This document shows, piece after piece, positions 38,566 to 49,468 of a DNA stretch of 64,000 nt. How positions within the stretch are numbered: position 1 is the stretch's first letter; each line of letters begins with the position of its first letter. The position numbers were made by a program, and so were the translations under genes. The stretch covers positions 1,550,001-1,614,000 of the forward strand of contig NZ_CP013380.1 in assembly GCF_001513745.1 (NCBI RefSeq), in the 5' to 3' direction. The notes below the pieces were generated by a model. The model ran no database searches and was not told the origin of the DNA. It saw only the letters and a program-made list of their open reading frames with translations. Origin of the DNA: Burkholderia humptydooensis (GTDB lineage: Bacteria; Pseudomonadota; Gammaproteobacteria; Burkholderiales; Burkholderiaceae).

Positions 38566-39539
38566 GTGCCGCGGCGTCGCCCGTGCCGCTTCGCGCGCTG
38601 CGCGACGCGGCCGTGCGCGACCTCGCGTGGCTGCTGTCGAGCGCGAGCCTGCTCGCGCCGTCGGCGGGCGCGCCGCTCGCTCAGCCCTGGGCGAGCGTTG
38701 CCGACGCGGCGCGAACGGCCGCCTGGCTCGCCGCACTCGACGCGCAGCCCGCGCCGCTGCACGACGCGCTCGCGCACGCGCGGCCGGTTCGGCTCGGCCG
38801 CTACGCCGAGTGCTTGCTCGGGTTTTTCGCCGAACATGCGCCGTCGCTGCGGCTCGTCGCTGCGAATCTGCCGCTGAGGCTCAACGGTCGCACGCTCGGC
38901 GAATGCGATTTCCTGATCGAAACCGCGCGCGGCGAGCGCCTGCACTGGGAACTCGCGGTCAAGTGCTATCTGTGCGTCGCGACGTCGGGCGCCGCGTCGC
39001 TCGCCGATTTCGTCGGCCCGAATCTCGCCGACCGCTTCGATCTCAAGCGCGCGAAGCTCGTCGATCATCAACTGCTGCTCACGGCCCGCGACGAGTTCGC
39101 GTCGCTCGGCCACGCGGGGCCGTGGCGCGCGCAGATGCTCGTGAAGGGATGGCTGTTTCATCGCGCGGGCGACGACGCGAATGCGGGCGGCGCGATCGCC
39201 GATCCGCCGGAAGTCGACGCCGATCATCCGCGCGGCTTCTGGATCACGCGCGAAGCGTGGCCGGCGTTCGCGCCCGCCGCGCGGCAGGACGCCGCGTGGA
39301 TCGTGCTGCCGCGCCTCGCGTGGCTCGCGCCGCGCGCGATCGGCGATGCGGACGTGGCCTGCGGGCGCTGCACGCTGCTCGCGCCGCAGGCCGTGCTCGA
39401 CGAGGTCGCGCGACTGCCGGGGCCGTCGCTCGTCGCCGCGCTCGCGCGCGACGCCGACGCGGTGTGGCGCGAAACCGCGCGCGGCTTCATCGTGCCCGAC
39501 GATTGGCCGCAGCGGGCGATCGCGTTTGCCGCGCGCTGA
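38562..39539 (+). CDS. DUF1853 family protein
   Basis: A 325-residue protein recognisable as DUF1853 from LGRYAECLLGFFAEHAPSL and the central strand-turn-strand GECDFLIETARG then HWELAVKCYL (about residues 112-134). The acidic-acidic-lysine arrangement in that hairpin resembles the core of PD-(D/E)XK nuclease folds, which I offer as inference. No activity is established to my knowledge. Its ATG overlaps the UDG stop (ATGA), the last gene of the tsaB-rimI-UDG operon. Confidence 0.85.
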   Translation: MSAAASPVPLRALRDAAVRDLAWLLSSASLLAPSAGAPLAQPWASVADAARTAAWLAALDAQPAPLHDALAHARPVRLGRYAECLLGFFAEHAPSLRLVAANLPLRLNGRTLGECDFLIETARGERLHWELAVKCYLCVATSGAASLADFVGPNLADRFDLKRAKLVDHQLLLTARDEFASLGHAGPWRAQMLVKGWLFHRAGDDANAGGAIADPPEVDADHPRGFWITREAWPAFAPAARQDAAWIVLPRLAWLAPRAIGDADVACGRCTLLAPQAVLDEVARLPGPSLVAALARDADAVWRETARGFIVPDDWPQRAIAFAAR

Positions 39540-39955
39540 TCGGTGTCGATGCGCATCGGTTCGCGCCGATGCGCGCACTCGCGCGGCTTCCATTCGCGTA
39601 CGCCTCGTTTGCTTGCTAAGCGGGCGCCGCGACATATCGCGCCAGAAACGTGTCTTGGAGGCCGACGGGGCTTGCCGCCTGTTCGACGCGGATGCCGCCG
39701 CGTTCGATGCGCGGCTCGCGCAGTCGGATGCGGCTCGTGTGGCGCGACGTGTCGACGCATTACGCGAGCGAGCGATTCACGCGCGATATCCGCGGCGTCG
39801 GCGCACGCTGTCGCCGACGGCAGCGTGTGACGATGCCGGCGAGACACGAAGCGCGTCAAACGGCGCCAGGAGTCCGGGCGGCGAACGCGAACGTCAAGGC
39901 GAAGCAGAAACAGAAGCCGAAGCCGGGCGACCCGCGCCGGCGCCTGCCCGCCGGC
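39540..39955. other. Intergenic stretch between convergent DUF1853 and thiD genes
   Basis: No recognisable gene. One plus-strand frame at about 39620-39820 has moderately protein-like composition (VLEADGACRLFDADAAAFDA) but no start, ribosome site or family match. It could be a remnant or chance in GC-rich DNA. Confidence 0.4.
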
Positions 39956-40765
<810 letters not shown>

Positions 40766-40853
40766 GGCGGCGAGGCGGGAAAGGTTGCGGCTCAAGGGCA
40801 AGGGTGCGCAGGGGGCGATGTGCCGCTTGGCCGACGGTGGCGCGCGCTGCGGC

Positions 40854-42161
40854 TCAGTGCTTCGATTCGCCGATCAGCGCGACCGAATCGAAGCGGCGCT
40901 GATTCGCGACATGCAGCCGCATCACGAGCCACATCGTCAGGCACACGAACGTGCCGAACAGCACGATCACGACGCCGACCGGCACGTCGAGCCACACGAG
41001 CGCCGCGTACACGCAGAGCATCACGAGCACCGACAGGTTTTCGTTGAAGTTCTGCACGGCGATCGAATGACCGGCCGACAGCAGCACGTGGCCGCGATGC
41101 TGGAGCAGCGCATTCATCGGGACGACGAAGAAGCCGGACAGCGCGCCGACGAACATCAGGAACACGTACGCGACGAGCAGATAGAGGGGCAGGTGCAGGC
41201 GCCCGATGTGCAGCGCCCAGTGCGCAGGGAACAGCTCGCGCGAGTAGAACGCCATCAGCATCACCGCGATGCCCATCACGATGCCGACGGGCAGCACGGT
41301 GAGCGACTTGCGCAGCGGAATCCGGCTCGCGGCGATCATCGCGCCCGCCGCGACGCCGAGCGCGACCACCGCCTGCAGGATCGCGCCTTCGGACAGCGAC
41401 ATGCCGAGCGACACTTCCGCCCACTTGAGCACGATGAACTGCAGCGTCGCGCCCGCGCCCCAGAAGAGCGTCGTGACGGCGAGCGAGATCTGGCCGAGCT
41501 TGTCGCGCCAGAGCGCCACGAAACAGTTGGCGAAATCGGTGACGAGCTTGAGCGGGCCGTGCTGCTGCTTCGGGTAGCGCGCGCCCGTGTCGGGAATGCG
41601 CAGGTTGAAGAGCGCGGCCGTGACGTAGATCGCCATGATGACGAGCATCGCGGCCTCGGCGGGCGTGTTGATCGACGGCGGCGTGTACGCGATCACGTGC
41701 GACGCGATCTTCGGGCTGATGAGCGCGCCGCCGAGCACTGTGCCGAGGATGATCGAGCCCACCGTCGTGCCCTCGATCCAGCCGTTCGCGGCGACGAGCC
41801 GCTCGGGAGGCAGCAGTTCGGTCAGGATGCCGTACTTCGCGGGCGAATATGCGGCCGCGCCGAAGCCGACGATCCCGTAAGCGACGAGCGGATGTGCGCC
41901 GACCAGCATGATGAGGCAGCCGACCACCTTGATCGAGTTGGTGATGAACATCACGTGCCCTTTCGGGCGCGAATCGGCGAATGCGCCGACGAAGGCGGCG
42001 AGCACCACGTACGACAGGACGAAGAACAGCTTCAGGAGCGGTATCATCCAGTTCGGCGCGTGGAGGTCTTTGAGCAGGGCGATCGCGGCGATGAGAAGAG
42101 CGCTGTCGGCCAACGACGAGAAAAACTGCGCGGCCATGATGGAGTAAAAACCTTTTTTCAT
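40854..42161 (-). CDS. lplT: Lysophospholipid transporter LplT (MFS)
   Basis: A 435-residue inner-membrane transporter with about 12 membrane segments. [40 protein letters not shown] and [20 protein letters not shown] match LplT, which flips lysophospholipids inward for reacylation. The partner acyltransferase gene aas, adjacent in enterics, is not here. The start at 42161 is preferred over the frame to 42206. Divergent from alr. Confidence 0.9.
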   Translation of the reverse strand: MKKGFYSIMAAQFFSSLADSALLIAAIALLKDLHAPNWMIPLLKLFFVLSYVVLAAFVGAFADSRPKGHVMFITNSIKVVGCLIMLVGAHPLVAYGIVGFGAAAYSPAKYGILTELLPPERLVAANGWIEGTTVGSIILGTVLGGALISPKIASHVIAYTPPSINTPAEAAMLVIMAIYVTAALFNLRIPDTGARYPKQQHGPLKLVTDFANCFVALWRDKLGQISLAVTTLFWGAGATLQFIVLKWAEVSLGMSLSEGAILQAVVALGVAAGAMIAASRIPLRKSLTVLPVGIVMGIAVMLMAFYSRELFPAHWALHIGRLHLPLYLLVAYVFLMFVGALSGFFVVPMNALLQHRGHVLLSAGHSIAVQNFNENLSVLVMLCVYAALVWLDVPVGVVIVLFGTFVCLTMWLVMRLHVANQRRFDSVALIGESKH

Positions 42162-42369
42162 CTGAAGCGATGCGTTCCTCGCGGCTCGGCCGCGCGGGCC
42201 GTGCAATCGGACTTATTCCGTTCGAAATGGGTTGTGCGCACGGCTTTATATCATGAAAATACGTCAATTCGGACTAGCATGATCCCCCGATCGTTCCGCG
42301 CGTTTCCCGCGTCGCGCCCAAAAGGCGCGATAAGCTGATGATTCGCAAGCGTCTTTACTGAAATTTCCT

Positions 42370-43440
42370 ATGCCGCGCCCGATTTCCGCCACGATCCACA
42401 CCGCTGCCCTCGCGAACAACCTCACCGTCGTGCGCCGCCACGCCGCCCAGTCGAAAGTCTGGGCGATCGTCAAGGCGAACGCGTACGGGCATGGTCTCGC
42501 ACGGGTCTTTCCCGGGCTGCGCGGCACCGACGGCTTCGGCCTGCTCGATCTCGACGAGGCGGTGAAGCTGCGCGAGCTCGGCTGGGCGGGGCCGATCCTG
42601 CTGCTCGAAGGCTTCTTCCGGTCGACCGACCTCGACGTGATCGACCGCTACAGCCTGACGACCGCGGTGCACAACGACGAGCAGATGCGCATGCTCGAGA
42701 CCGCGCGGCTGTCGAAGCCCGTCAACGTCCAACTGAAGATGAACAGCGGAATGAACCGGCTCGGCTATGCGCCGGAGAAGTTCCGCGCCGCGTGGGAGCG
42801 CGCGCGCGCGTGCCCGGGCATCGGCCAGATCACGTTGATGACCCATTTTTCGGACGCCGACGGCGGCCGCGGCGTGGCCGAGCAGATGGCGACGTTCGAG
42901 CGCGGCGCGCAAGGTATCGCCGGCGCGCGCAGCCTCGCGAACTCGGCCGCCGTGCTCTGGCACCCGTCGGCGCACTTCGACTGGGTGCGGCCTGGCATCG
43001 TGCTGTATGGCGCGTCGCCGTCCGGGCACTCGGCGGACATCGCCGACAAGGGCCTGAAGCCCGCGATGACGCTCGCGTCCGAGCTGATCGCCGTGCAGAC
43101 GCTCGCGAAAGGGCAGGCGGTGGGCTACGGCTCCGTGTTCGTCGCCGAGGAGACGATGCGCATCGGCGTGGTCGCGTGCGGCTATGCGGACGGCTATCCG
43201 CGGATCGCGCCCGAGGGCACGCCCGTCGTCGTCGACGGCGTGCGCACGCGGATCGTCGGCCGCGTGTCGATGGACATGCTGACCGTCGATCTCACGCCCG
43301 TGCCGCAGGCGGGCGTTGGCGCGCGCGTCGAGCTGTGGGGCGAGACGCTGCCGATAGACGACGTCGCCGCGTGCTGCATGACGGTCGGCTACGAGCTGAT
43401 GTGCGCGGTCGCGCCGCGCGTGCCCGTGCGTGCCGAGTAA
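42370..43440 (+). CDS. alr: Alanine racemase
   Basis: A 356-residue PLP enzyme making D-alanine for peptidoglycan. The PLP lysine is in [11 protein letters not shown], the TIM-barrel domain follows, and the catalytic tyrosine lies in the conserved GYGSVF region of the C-terminal beta domain, near GYADGYPR. Full length. It is followed 10 bp later by radA. Confidence 0.95.
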   Translation: MPRPISATIHTAALANNLTVVRRHAAQSKVWAIVKANAYGHGLARVFPGLRGTDGFGLLDLDEAVKLRELGWAGPILLLEGFFRSTDLDVIDRYSLTTAVHNDEQMRMLETARLSKPVNVQLKMNSGMNRLGYAPEKFRAAWERARACPGIGQITLMTHFSDADGGRGVAEQMATFERGAQGIAGARSLANSAAVLWHPSAHFDWVRPGIVLYGASPSGHSADIADKGLKPAMTLASELIAVQTLAKGQAVGYGSVFVAEETMRIGVVACGYADGYPRIAPEGTPVVVDGVRTRIVGRVSMDMLTVDLTPVPQAGVGARVELWGETLPIDDVAACCMTVGYELMCAVAPRVPVRAE

Positions 43441-43450
43441 GGGCGCGCGC

Positions 43451-44827
43451 ATGGCGAAGCAGAAGACGGTATTCGTCTGCACCGAGTGCGGCGGGCAGAC
43501 GCCGAAGTGGCAGGGGCAATGCCCGTCGTGCCACGCGTGGAACACCCTCGTCGAATCGGTCGAGAGCGCGCCGTCCGCGCACCGTTTCCAGTCGCTCGCG
43601 AAGCGCGCGCCCGTGCAGCGCCTCGCCGACATCGAGGCGGCCGACGTGCCGCGCTTCTCGACCGGGATCGGCGAGTTCGACCGGGTGCTGGGAGGCGGGC
43701 TCGTCGCGGGCGGCGTCGTGCTGATCGGCGGCGATCCGGGGATCGGCAAGTCGACGCTGCTGCTGCAGTCGCTCGCGCAGATCGCGAGCGAGCGGCCGGC
43801 GCTCTATATCAGCGGCGAGGAATCGGGCGCGCAGATCGCGCTGCGCGCGCAGCGGCTCGCGCTCCTCGAAGGCGGCGCGAGCGCGGCCGACCTGAAGCTC
43901 CTCGCCGAGATCCAGCTCGAGAAGATCCAGGCGACGCTCGACGCCGAGCGGCCCGACATCGCGGTCATCGACTCGATCCAGACGATCTACTCGGAAGCGT
44001 TGACGTCGGCGCCGGGCTCGGTCGCGCAAGTGCGTGAATGCGCGGCGCAATTGACGCGCATCGCGAAGCAATCGGGCACGGCGATCATCATGGTCGGCCA
44101 CGTGACGAAAGAGGGCAACCTCGCGGGGCCGCGCGTGCTCGAGCACATCGTCGACACCGTGCTGTACTTCGAAGGCGACACGCATTCGTCGTTCCGGCTC
44201 GTGCGCGCGTTCAAGAACCGCTTCGGCGCGGTCAACGAGCTCGGCGTGTTCGCGATGACCGAGCGCGGCCTGCGCGGCGTCGCGAATCCGTCCGCGCTGT
44301 TCCTGTCGCAGCACACGGAGGTCGTGCCCGGCTCGTGCGTGCTCGTCACGCAGGAGGGCACGCGGCCGCTGCTCGTCGAGGTGCAGGCGCTCGTCGATAC
44401 CGCGAACGTGCCGAACCCGCGCCGGCTCGCGGTCGGCCTCGAACAGAACCGGCTCGCGATGCTGCTCGCCGTGCTGCACCGGCACGCGGGCATCGCGTGC
44501 TTCGATCAGGACGTGTTCCTGAATGCCGTCGGCGGCGTAAAGATCACCGAGCCGGCTGCCGATCTTGCGGTGCTGCTCGCGATCCACTCGTCGATGCGTA
44601 ACAAACCGTTGCCAAAGGGTCTGATCGTATTCGGCGAAGTCGGGCTCGCGGGCGAGATCCGGCCGTCGCCGCGCGGGCAGGAGCGCCTGCGCGAGGCGGC
44701 GAAGCTTGGCTTCACGACCGCGCTGATTCCGAAGGCGAATGCGCCGAAACAGCCGATCGACGGGCTTCGCGTGCATGCGGTCGAGCGGATCGAGCAGGCG
44801 ATCGACCAGATCCGCGTGCTCGAATGA
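43451..44827 (+). CDS. radA: DNA repair protein RadA
   Basis: A 458-residue RecA-like helicase that processes recombination intermediates. It has an N-terminal C4 zinc finger (FVCTECGGQTPKW, then CPSC), Walker A GGDPGIGKSTLL, the RadA-specific KNRFG motif (KNRFGAVNELGVF) and a C-terminal Lon-protease-like domain ending with VHAVERIEQAID. The start ATG is at 43451, 10 bp after alr. Confidence 0.96.
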   Translation: MAKQKTVFVCTECGGQTPKWQGQCPSCHAWNTLVESVESAPSAHRFQSLAKRAPVQRLADIEAADVPRFSTGIGEFDRVLGGGLVAGGVVLIGGDPGIGKSTLLLQSLAQIASERPALYISGEESGAQIALRAQRLALLEGGASAADLKLLAEIQLEKIQATLDAERPDIAVIDSIQTIYSEALTSAPGSVAQVRECAAQLTRIAKQSGTAIIMVGHVTKEGNLAGPRVLEHIVDTVLYFEGDTHSSFRLVRAFKNRFGAVNELGVFAMTERGLRGVANPSALFLSQHTEVVPGSCVLVTQEGTRPLLVEVQALVDTANVPNPRRLAVGLEQNRLAMLLAVLHRHAGIACFDQDVFLNAVGGVKITEPAADLAVLLAIHSSMRNKPLPKGLIVFGEVGLAGEIRPSPRGQERLREAAKLGFTTALIPKANAPKQPIDGLRVHAVERIEQAIDQIRVLE

Positions 44828-44990
44828 GCGCGGCGGCCAGCGGGCGCGTCCCGGTCCGCCGCCTGTCATGCGCGGATCGGGGACGTAAAACCATGTAACG
44901 TTTTGGTACGTTGATGTAACCCTTTTGCAGCCTGTTTTTTTCTATGCTTGCCCAGGTTGTCTGCCGCATGACGCGGAAAAGGGAAGCGTG

Positions 44991-45257
44991 TTGAAACGAT
45001 CTCATCAAGCCAGTGCGCAACCGCGCACGTACAACGTGCGCGGTTGCCGCGTGTCCGAGCCGATCGGCGAGCCGTGGGGCGGCGGTTGCCGGATCGTCGA
45101 ATGGATCGGCGGAGACGGGCGGATCGCCCGCCGCGTCGCCGCCATCAACGTGACCGAGGCGGAGGTCTACGCGATGATCCGCCGGCCGGTCGAAGGTCGT
45201 CGCTATCTGATGGGCGACGACGAGCAGATGCCGCGCGACACGCTGCCGCGGCGCTGA
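44991..45257 (+). CDS. Small DUF2866-type protein
   Basis: About 88 residues, starting at a TTG at 44991 with GGGAAG a few bases upstream; a GTG at 44988 is adjacent. The body includes YNVRGCRVSEPIGEPWGGGC and IVEWIGGDGRIARRV. I recognise this as the small DUF2866 family of Burkholderiaceae, with no known function. It may form a beta-rich single domain. It is 163 bp downstream of radA with its own AT-richer leader carrying direct repeats, so it may have its own promoter. Confidence 0.7.
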   Translation: MKRSHQASAQPRTYNVRGCRVSEPIGEPWGGGCRIVEWIGGDGRIARRVAAINVTEAEVYAMIRRPVEGRRYLMGDDEQMPRDTLPRR

Positions 45258-45309
45258 CTGCCGGGCGCGGCGCGCGGCGGCAAGCCGATGCCGGCTCGCC
45301 GCGTTTGCG

Positions 45310-47250
45310 TTACCCGATTTTCTCCAGTTCGTCCTGCGCGCCGAGCCAGTCCGCCTCGAGCGTTTCGAGCCGGCCGTTCACGTCGCCGAGCTTGCGGATC
45401 GCGTCGGTGAGCCGCGCCTTCAGGTCGGCCGCGTAGCTCGCCGGATCGGCGACGAACGTGTCGAGCTCCGCCTTCTCCGCGTGGAGTCGCTCCATTTCCT
45501 TCTCGATCTTCGTGATGCGGGCCTGCAGCGGCTTCTTCAACTGCGATAGCCGCTGGCGCGCTTCGGCTTCCTGCCGTTTCTGATCCTTGCGGTTCACCGC
45601 AGGCACGCCGCCGTCGGCGTCGCCCGTCGAACCGGATGCCGCCTTCGCCGCCGCGCGCTGTTGCGCCGCGTGCTGCAGCAGCCAGTCGCGATAGTCGTCG
45701 AGATCGCCGTCGAACGGCTGCAGCCGGCGCTTTGCGACAAGCATGAACTGGTCGGTCGTCGCGCGCAGCAGATGTCGATCGTGCGACACGAGGATCAGCG
45801 TGCCCTCGAATTGCGCGAGCGCCATCGTGAGCGCGTGGCGCGTTTCGAGATCGAGGTGGTTCGTCGGCTCGTCGAGCAGCAGCAGGTTCGGCTTCTGCCA
45901 GATGATCAGCGCGAGCGCGAGCCGCGCTTTCTCGCCGCCCGAGAACGGCGCGATCGGCGCGGTCGCCATGTCGCCCGAGAAGTTGAAGCCGCCGAGGAAG
46001 TCGCGCAGTTCCTGCTCGCGCGTGTCGGGGGCGAGGCGCGCGAGATGCGCGAGCGCCGAATCGTCCTCGCGCAGCGTCTCGAGCTGATGCTGCGCGAAAT
46101 AGCCGATCGTCAGGCCGCGGCCGGTGCGCACGTCGCCCGAAAGCGGCGCGAGCGTGCCCGCGAGCGTCTTGATGAGCGTCGACTTGCCCTGGCCGTTCGC
46201 GCCGAGGAGGCCGATGCGCTGGCCGTTCTGGATCGACAGCGCGACGCGCTCGACGATCGGAATCTCGTCGCCGTCGTCCGCGCGATAGCCGCAGCGCACG
46301 TCTTCCATCACGAGCATCGGGTTCGGCGCGGAATCGGGCGTGCGGAATTCGAACGTGAACGCCGACGCGACGTGTGCGGGCGCGATCAGTTCCATCTTCT
46401 CGAGCGCCTTCACCCGGCTCTGCGCCTGCTTCGCCTTCGACGCCTTCGCCTTGAAGCGATCGACGAAGCTCTGCAGATGCGCGATCGTCTTTTGCTGCTT
46501 TTCGTACGCGTTTTGCTGCAATTCGAGCTGCTGCGCGCGCAGCACTTCGAATTGCGAGTAGTTGCCGCCGTAGCGCTTCACCTGGCGATTCTCGAGATGC
46601 AGCGTCACGTTGCAGACGGCGTCGAGGAATTCGCGGTCGTGCGAGATGATGACGAGCGTGCCCGGATAGCGATGCAGCCAGTCTTCGAGCCAGACGATCG
46701 CGTCGAGATCCAGGTGGTTCGTCGGCTCGTCGAGCAGCAGCAGATCCGAGCGGCACATCAGCGCCTGCGCGAGATTGAGGCGCATCCGCCAGCCGCCCGA
46801 GAAGCTCGCGACGGGCTCGCGCGTCTGCGCGAGCGTGAAGCCGAGCCCGAGCAGCAGCGCCTCGGCGCGCGCGGGCGCGGTGTAGCCGTCGGCATCCGCG
46901 AACGCCGCGTGCGCTTCGGCCTCGGCCGCACCGTCGTGCGCGGCGGACGCCCGCGCGATGCGCGCCTCGATCGCGCGCAATGCGGCGTCGCCGTCGAGCG
47001 TGTAGTCGAGCGCGCTGCGCTCGACGGCGGGCGTCTCCTGCGACACGTGCGCGATGCGCCACGCCGGCGGCATCGAGAAGTCGCCCGCGTCCGCGTGCAG
47101 CTCGCCGCGCAGCACCGCGAAGAGCGTCGATTTGCCGGCGCCGTTCGCGCCGACGAGCCCCGCCTTCTCGCCGGGATTCAGCGTGAACGAGGCCGCGTCG
47201 AAGAGCGGCTTCGTGCCGCGGGCGAGACTGAACTGATTGAAACGGATCAC
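45310..47250 (-). CDS. ABC-F family ATPase, YheS/Uup-like
   Basis: A 646-residue soluble protein with two ATPase domains: GANGAGKST ... FSGGWRMRL ... LLDEPTNHLDL, and GANGQGKST ... FSGGEKARL ... LLDEPTNHLDL. An inter-domain linker rich in K, Q and A lies between them, followed by a charged C-terminal coiled coil (QKRQEAEARQRLSQLKKPLQ). No membrane part. ABC-F proteins act on the ribosome E site. The sequence resembles YheS more than EttA. Divergent from glutathione peroxidase. Confidence 0.92.
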   Translation of the reverse strand: MIRFNQFSLARGTKPLFDAASFTLNPGEKAGLVGANGAGKSTLFAVLRGELHADAGDFSMPPAWRIAHVSQETPAVERSALDYTLDGDAALRAIEARIARASAAHDGAAEAEAHAAFADADGYTAPARAEALLLGLGFTLAQTREPVASFSGGWRMRLNLAQALMCRSDLLLLDEPTNHLDLDAIVWLEDWLHRYPGTLVIISHDREFLDAVCNVTLHLENRQVKRYGGNYSQFEVLRAQQLELQQNAYEKQQKTIAHLQSFVDRFKAKASKAKQAQSRVKALEKMELIAPAHVASAFTFEFRTPDSAPNPMLVMEDVRCGYRADDGDEIPIVERVALSIQNGQRIGLLGANGQGKSTLIKTLAGTLAPLSGDVRTGRGLTIGYFAQHQLETLREDDSALAHLARLAPDTREQELRDFLGGFNFSGDMATAPIAPFSGGEKARLALALIIWQKPNLLLLDEPTNHLDLETRHALTMALAQFEGTLILVSHDRHLLRATTDQFMLVAKRRLQPFDGDLDDYRDWLLQHAAQQRAAAKAASGSTGDADGGVPAVNRKDQKRQEAEARQRLSQLKKPLQARITKIEKEMERLHAEKAELDTFVADPASYAADLKARLTDAIRKLGDVNGRLETLEADWLGAQDELEKIG

Positions 47251-47396
47251 GGCGGGAAATGCTGAGGAAAACCGCTATTCTAGACTGCGCGCCGCCTTCG
47301 GGGGATCGTCCGGACGGCGGAGTGTGCGCACCGCGCCGAATTCGCCTAGACTTTCGCGGACGGCGCACCCCTATCGAAACAGGGAGGAACGAGCCG

Positions 47397-47876
47397 ATGT
47401 CGAAACTGTATTCATTCAACGCGCAGGCGCTTTCGGGCGGCGAGGTGCCGCTCGAGCAGTACCGGGGCAAGGTGCTCCTCATCGTCAACACAGCGAGCGA
47501 ATGCGGATTCACGCCGCAGTACGCGGGGCTGCAGCAGTTGTACGACCGCTTTCGCGAACGCGGGCTCGTCGTGCTCGGCTTTCCGTGCAATCAGTTCGGC
47601 AAGCAGGAGCCAGGCGACGCGTCGCAGATCGGCGCGTTCTGCGAGAAGAACTACGGCGTCACGTTTCCGATGTTCGCGAAGATCGACGTGAACGGCGCGA
47701 ACGCGCACCCTCTGTACCGGTATCTGACCGAAGAGGCGCCCGGCATTCTCGGCCTCAAGGCGATCAAGTGGAATTTCACGAAGTTCCTCGTGAACCGGGA
47801 AGGCGAGATCGTGAAGCGCTACGCGCCGTCGACGAAGCCCGAGGATATCGCTGCGGACGTCGACAAGCTGCTCTAA
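47397..47876 (+). CDS. Glutathione peroxidase (thiol peroxidase type)
   Basis: A 159-residue peroxidase with the peroxidatic cysteine in NTASECGFTPQY, the conserved FPCNQFG with glutamine, and WNFTKFLV with tryptophan, together forming the catalytic tetrad. A cysteine replaces selenocysteine, as usual in bacteria. AGGGAGG precedes the ATG by nine bases. It reduces hydroperoxides using thioredoxin or glutathione. Confidence 0.94.
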   Translation: MSKLYSFNAQALSGGEVPLEQYRGKVLLIVNTASECGFTPQYAGLQQLYDRFRERGLVVLGFPCNQFGKQEPGDASQIGAFCEKNYGVTFPMFAKIDVNGANAHPLYRYLTEEAPGILGLKAIKWNFTKFLVNREGEIVKRYAPSTKPEDIAADVDKLL

Positions 47877-47882
47877 GCCAGG

Positions 47883-47906
47883 CGGCGCGCGGTGCGCCGC
47901 GCGCCG
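47883..47906. terminator. Hairpin between convergent gpx and cls genes
   Basis: A perfect 10-bp stem (CGGCGCGCGG/CCGCGCGCCG) with loop TGCG in the 30-bp gap between convergent stops. It lacks a T-run on either side, so it is a weak or Rho-assisted terminator at most. Confidence 0.4.
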
Positions 47907-49346
47907 TCAGAGAATCGGCGCGAACAGCCGCGCGACGTGCATCGCGACGCGCCGCCACGCGGGCGAGCGCCGGTATTCGCTCAGATCGACCTCGAACGCG
48001 TCGCCGAAGTCGCGCGCGAGCATTGTCTCGACTTCGGTTGCGAAGCCTTCGTCGACGGTCAGCACCATGATCTCGAAATTCAGCCGGAACGACCGGTTGT
48101 CCAGGTTCGCGCTGCCGATGGCGGCGGCAGCGCGGTCGATCAGCACGACCTTCTGGTGCAGGAAGCCGGGGCGGTAGCGGAAGATCCGCACGCCCGCGTC
48201 GACGAGATCGCGCGCATAGAGCTTCGACGCTTCGAATACGACATAGTGATCGCGCCGGCTCGGGATCAGCACCCGCACGTCGACGCCGCGCATCACCGCG
48301 AGCTTCAGCGCGGAAATCACCGCCTCGTCGGGCACGAGGTAGGGCGTCGTGATCCACACACGCTCGCGCGCGGCGTTGATCGCCTCCGCGAAGAAGAGCG
48401 AGCCCGTCTCCTGCTTGTCGGCGGGGCCCATCGGCACGACGAGGCAGTGCATGTCGGCGTCGGGCGCGGGCGCGGGCGGCGGCGCCTGCGGCGGCAGCGA
48501 CTGGGTCGCCCAGTGCCAGTCCTCGGCGAACACGTACTGGATGTTCGCGACGGCGGGGCCGCGCACTTCGATGTGCGTGTCGCGCCACGGCGACAGGCGC
48601 GGGTTGCCGCCGAGATATTCGACGCCGACATTGTGGCCGCCGACGAACGCACGCTCGCCGTCGACGACGACGATCTTCCGGTGGTTGCGGAAGTTGAGCT
48701 GGAAGCGGTTGACGAACTGTTTGTTGGTCGCGAACGGATGCACTTCGACGCCGCCTTCGCGCAGCGCGTGCACGTAGCTCGACGGCAGATCGAAGCTGCC
48801 GATGCTGTCGTACAGCAGATAGCAGCGCACGCCTGCCTTCGCGCGCGCGATCAGCGTGTCGCGCAGCATCGCGCCGAGCGCGTCGTCGCGGACGATGAAG
48901 AACTGGACGATCACGTAGCTGCGCGCGGCGTCGATCGCGGCGAGGATCGCGGAGAACGTCGCGTCGCCGTTGACGAGCGTGCGCACCGCGTTGCCCGCGA
49001 CGAAGGGCATGCCGACCAGGCGCGTGAGCGCGCGCACGCGCGCGATGCCGAGCGCGTCCTTCGGCGCGCCGAGCGTCGAGCCTTCGGCGCCCCACGGCGC
49101 GGGATGCGTGCGGGTGCGCAGCGCCGCGGTCTCGTGGCGGCGCGCGTCGACATAGCCGGAGAACTTGCTGCGGCCGAGGAACAGATACGGGATCAGCGTC
49201 AGGTAGGGCATCGCCGTCAACGACACCGCCCAGGCGATCGCGCCTTGCGACGTGCGCGTGTTCAGGATCGCATGGCAGGCGGCGATCACGCCGAGCATGT
49301 GCGCGAGGCCGATGAGGGTGCCGAGATGGAGCCAGTCGAGGGTCAT
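47907..49346 (-). CDS. Cardiolipin synthase, ClsA type
   Basis: A 479-residue membrane enzyme of the phospholipase D superfamily, condensing two phosphatidylglycerols to cardiolipin. The N-terminus has two membrane segments (LIGLAHMLGVIAACHAIL and a second near WAVSLTAMPYLTLIPYLF). Two HKD motifs follow: HRKIVVVDGERAFVGGHN and HQKVVLIDRAAAAIGSAN. The start ATG is at 49346. It lies near prmB but 122 bp apart on the same strand. Confidence 0.92.
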   Translation of the reverse strand: MTLDWLHLGTLIGLAHMLGVIAACHAILNTRTSQGAIAWAVSLTAMPYLTLIPYLFLGRSKFSGYVDARRHETAALRTRTHPAPWGAEGSTLGAPKDALGIARVRALTRLVGMPFVAGNAVRTLVNGDATFSAILAAIDAARSYVIVQFFIVRDDALGAMLRDTLIARAKAGVRCYLLYDSIGSFDLPSSYVHALREGGVEVHPFATNKQFVNRFQLNFRNHRKIVVVDGERAFVGGHNVGVEYLGGNPRLSPWRDTHIEVRGPAVANIQYVFAEDWHWATQSLPPQAPPPAPAPDADMHCLVVPMGPADKQETGSLFFAEAINAARERVWITTPYLVPDEAVISALKLAVMRGVDVRVLIPSRRDHYVVFEASKLYARDLVDAGVRIFRYRPGFLHQKVVLIDRAAAAIGSANLDNRSFRLNFEIMVLTVDEGFATEVETMLARDFGDAFEVDLSEYRRSPAWRRVAMHVARLFAPIL

Positions 49347-49468
49347 GAGCGCGTCGGATTCCAGAAGGAGGCCACGCGGCGCGTGCCGACCGGGCGCCGC
49401 TTACGCGCATCTTACCGAAGCGTGCGCGCAAGCGGTCACTCCGTATGAGCCGGACGTGCCGGTCCGCT

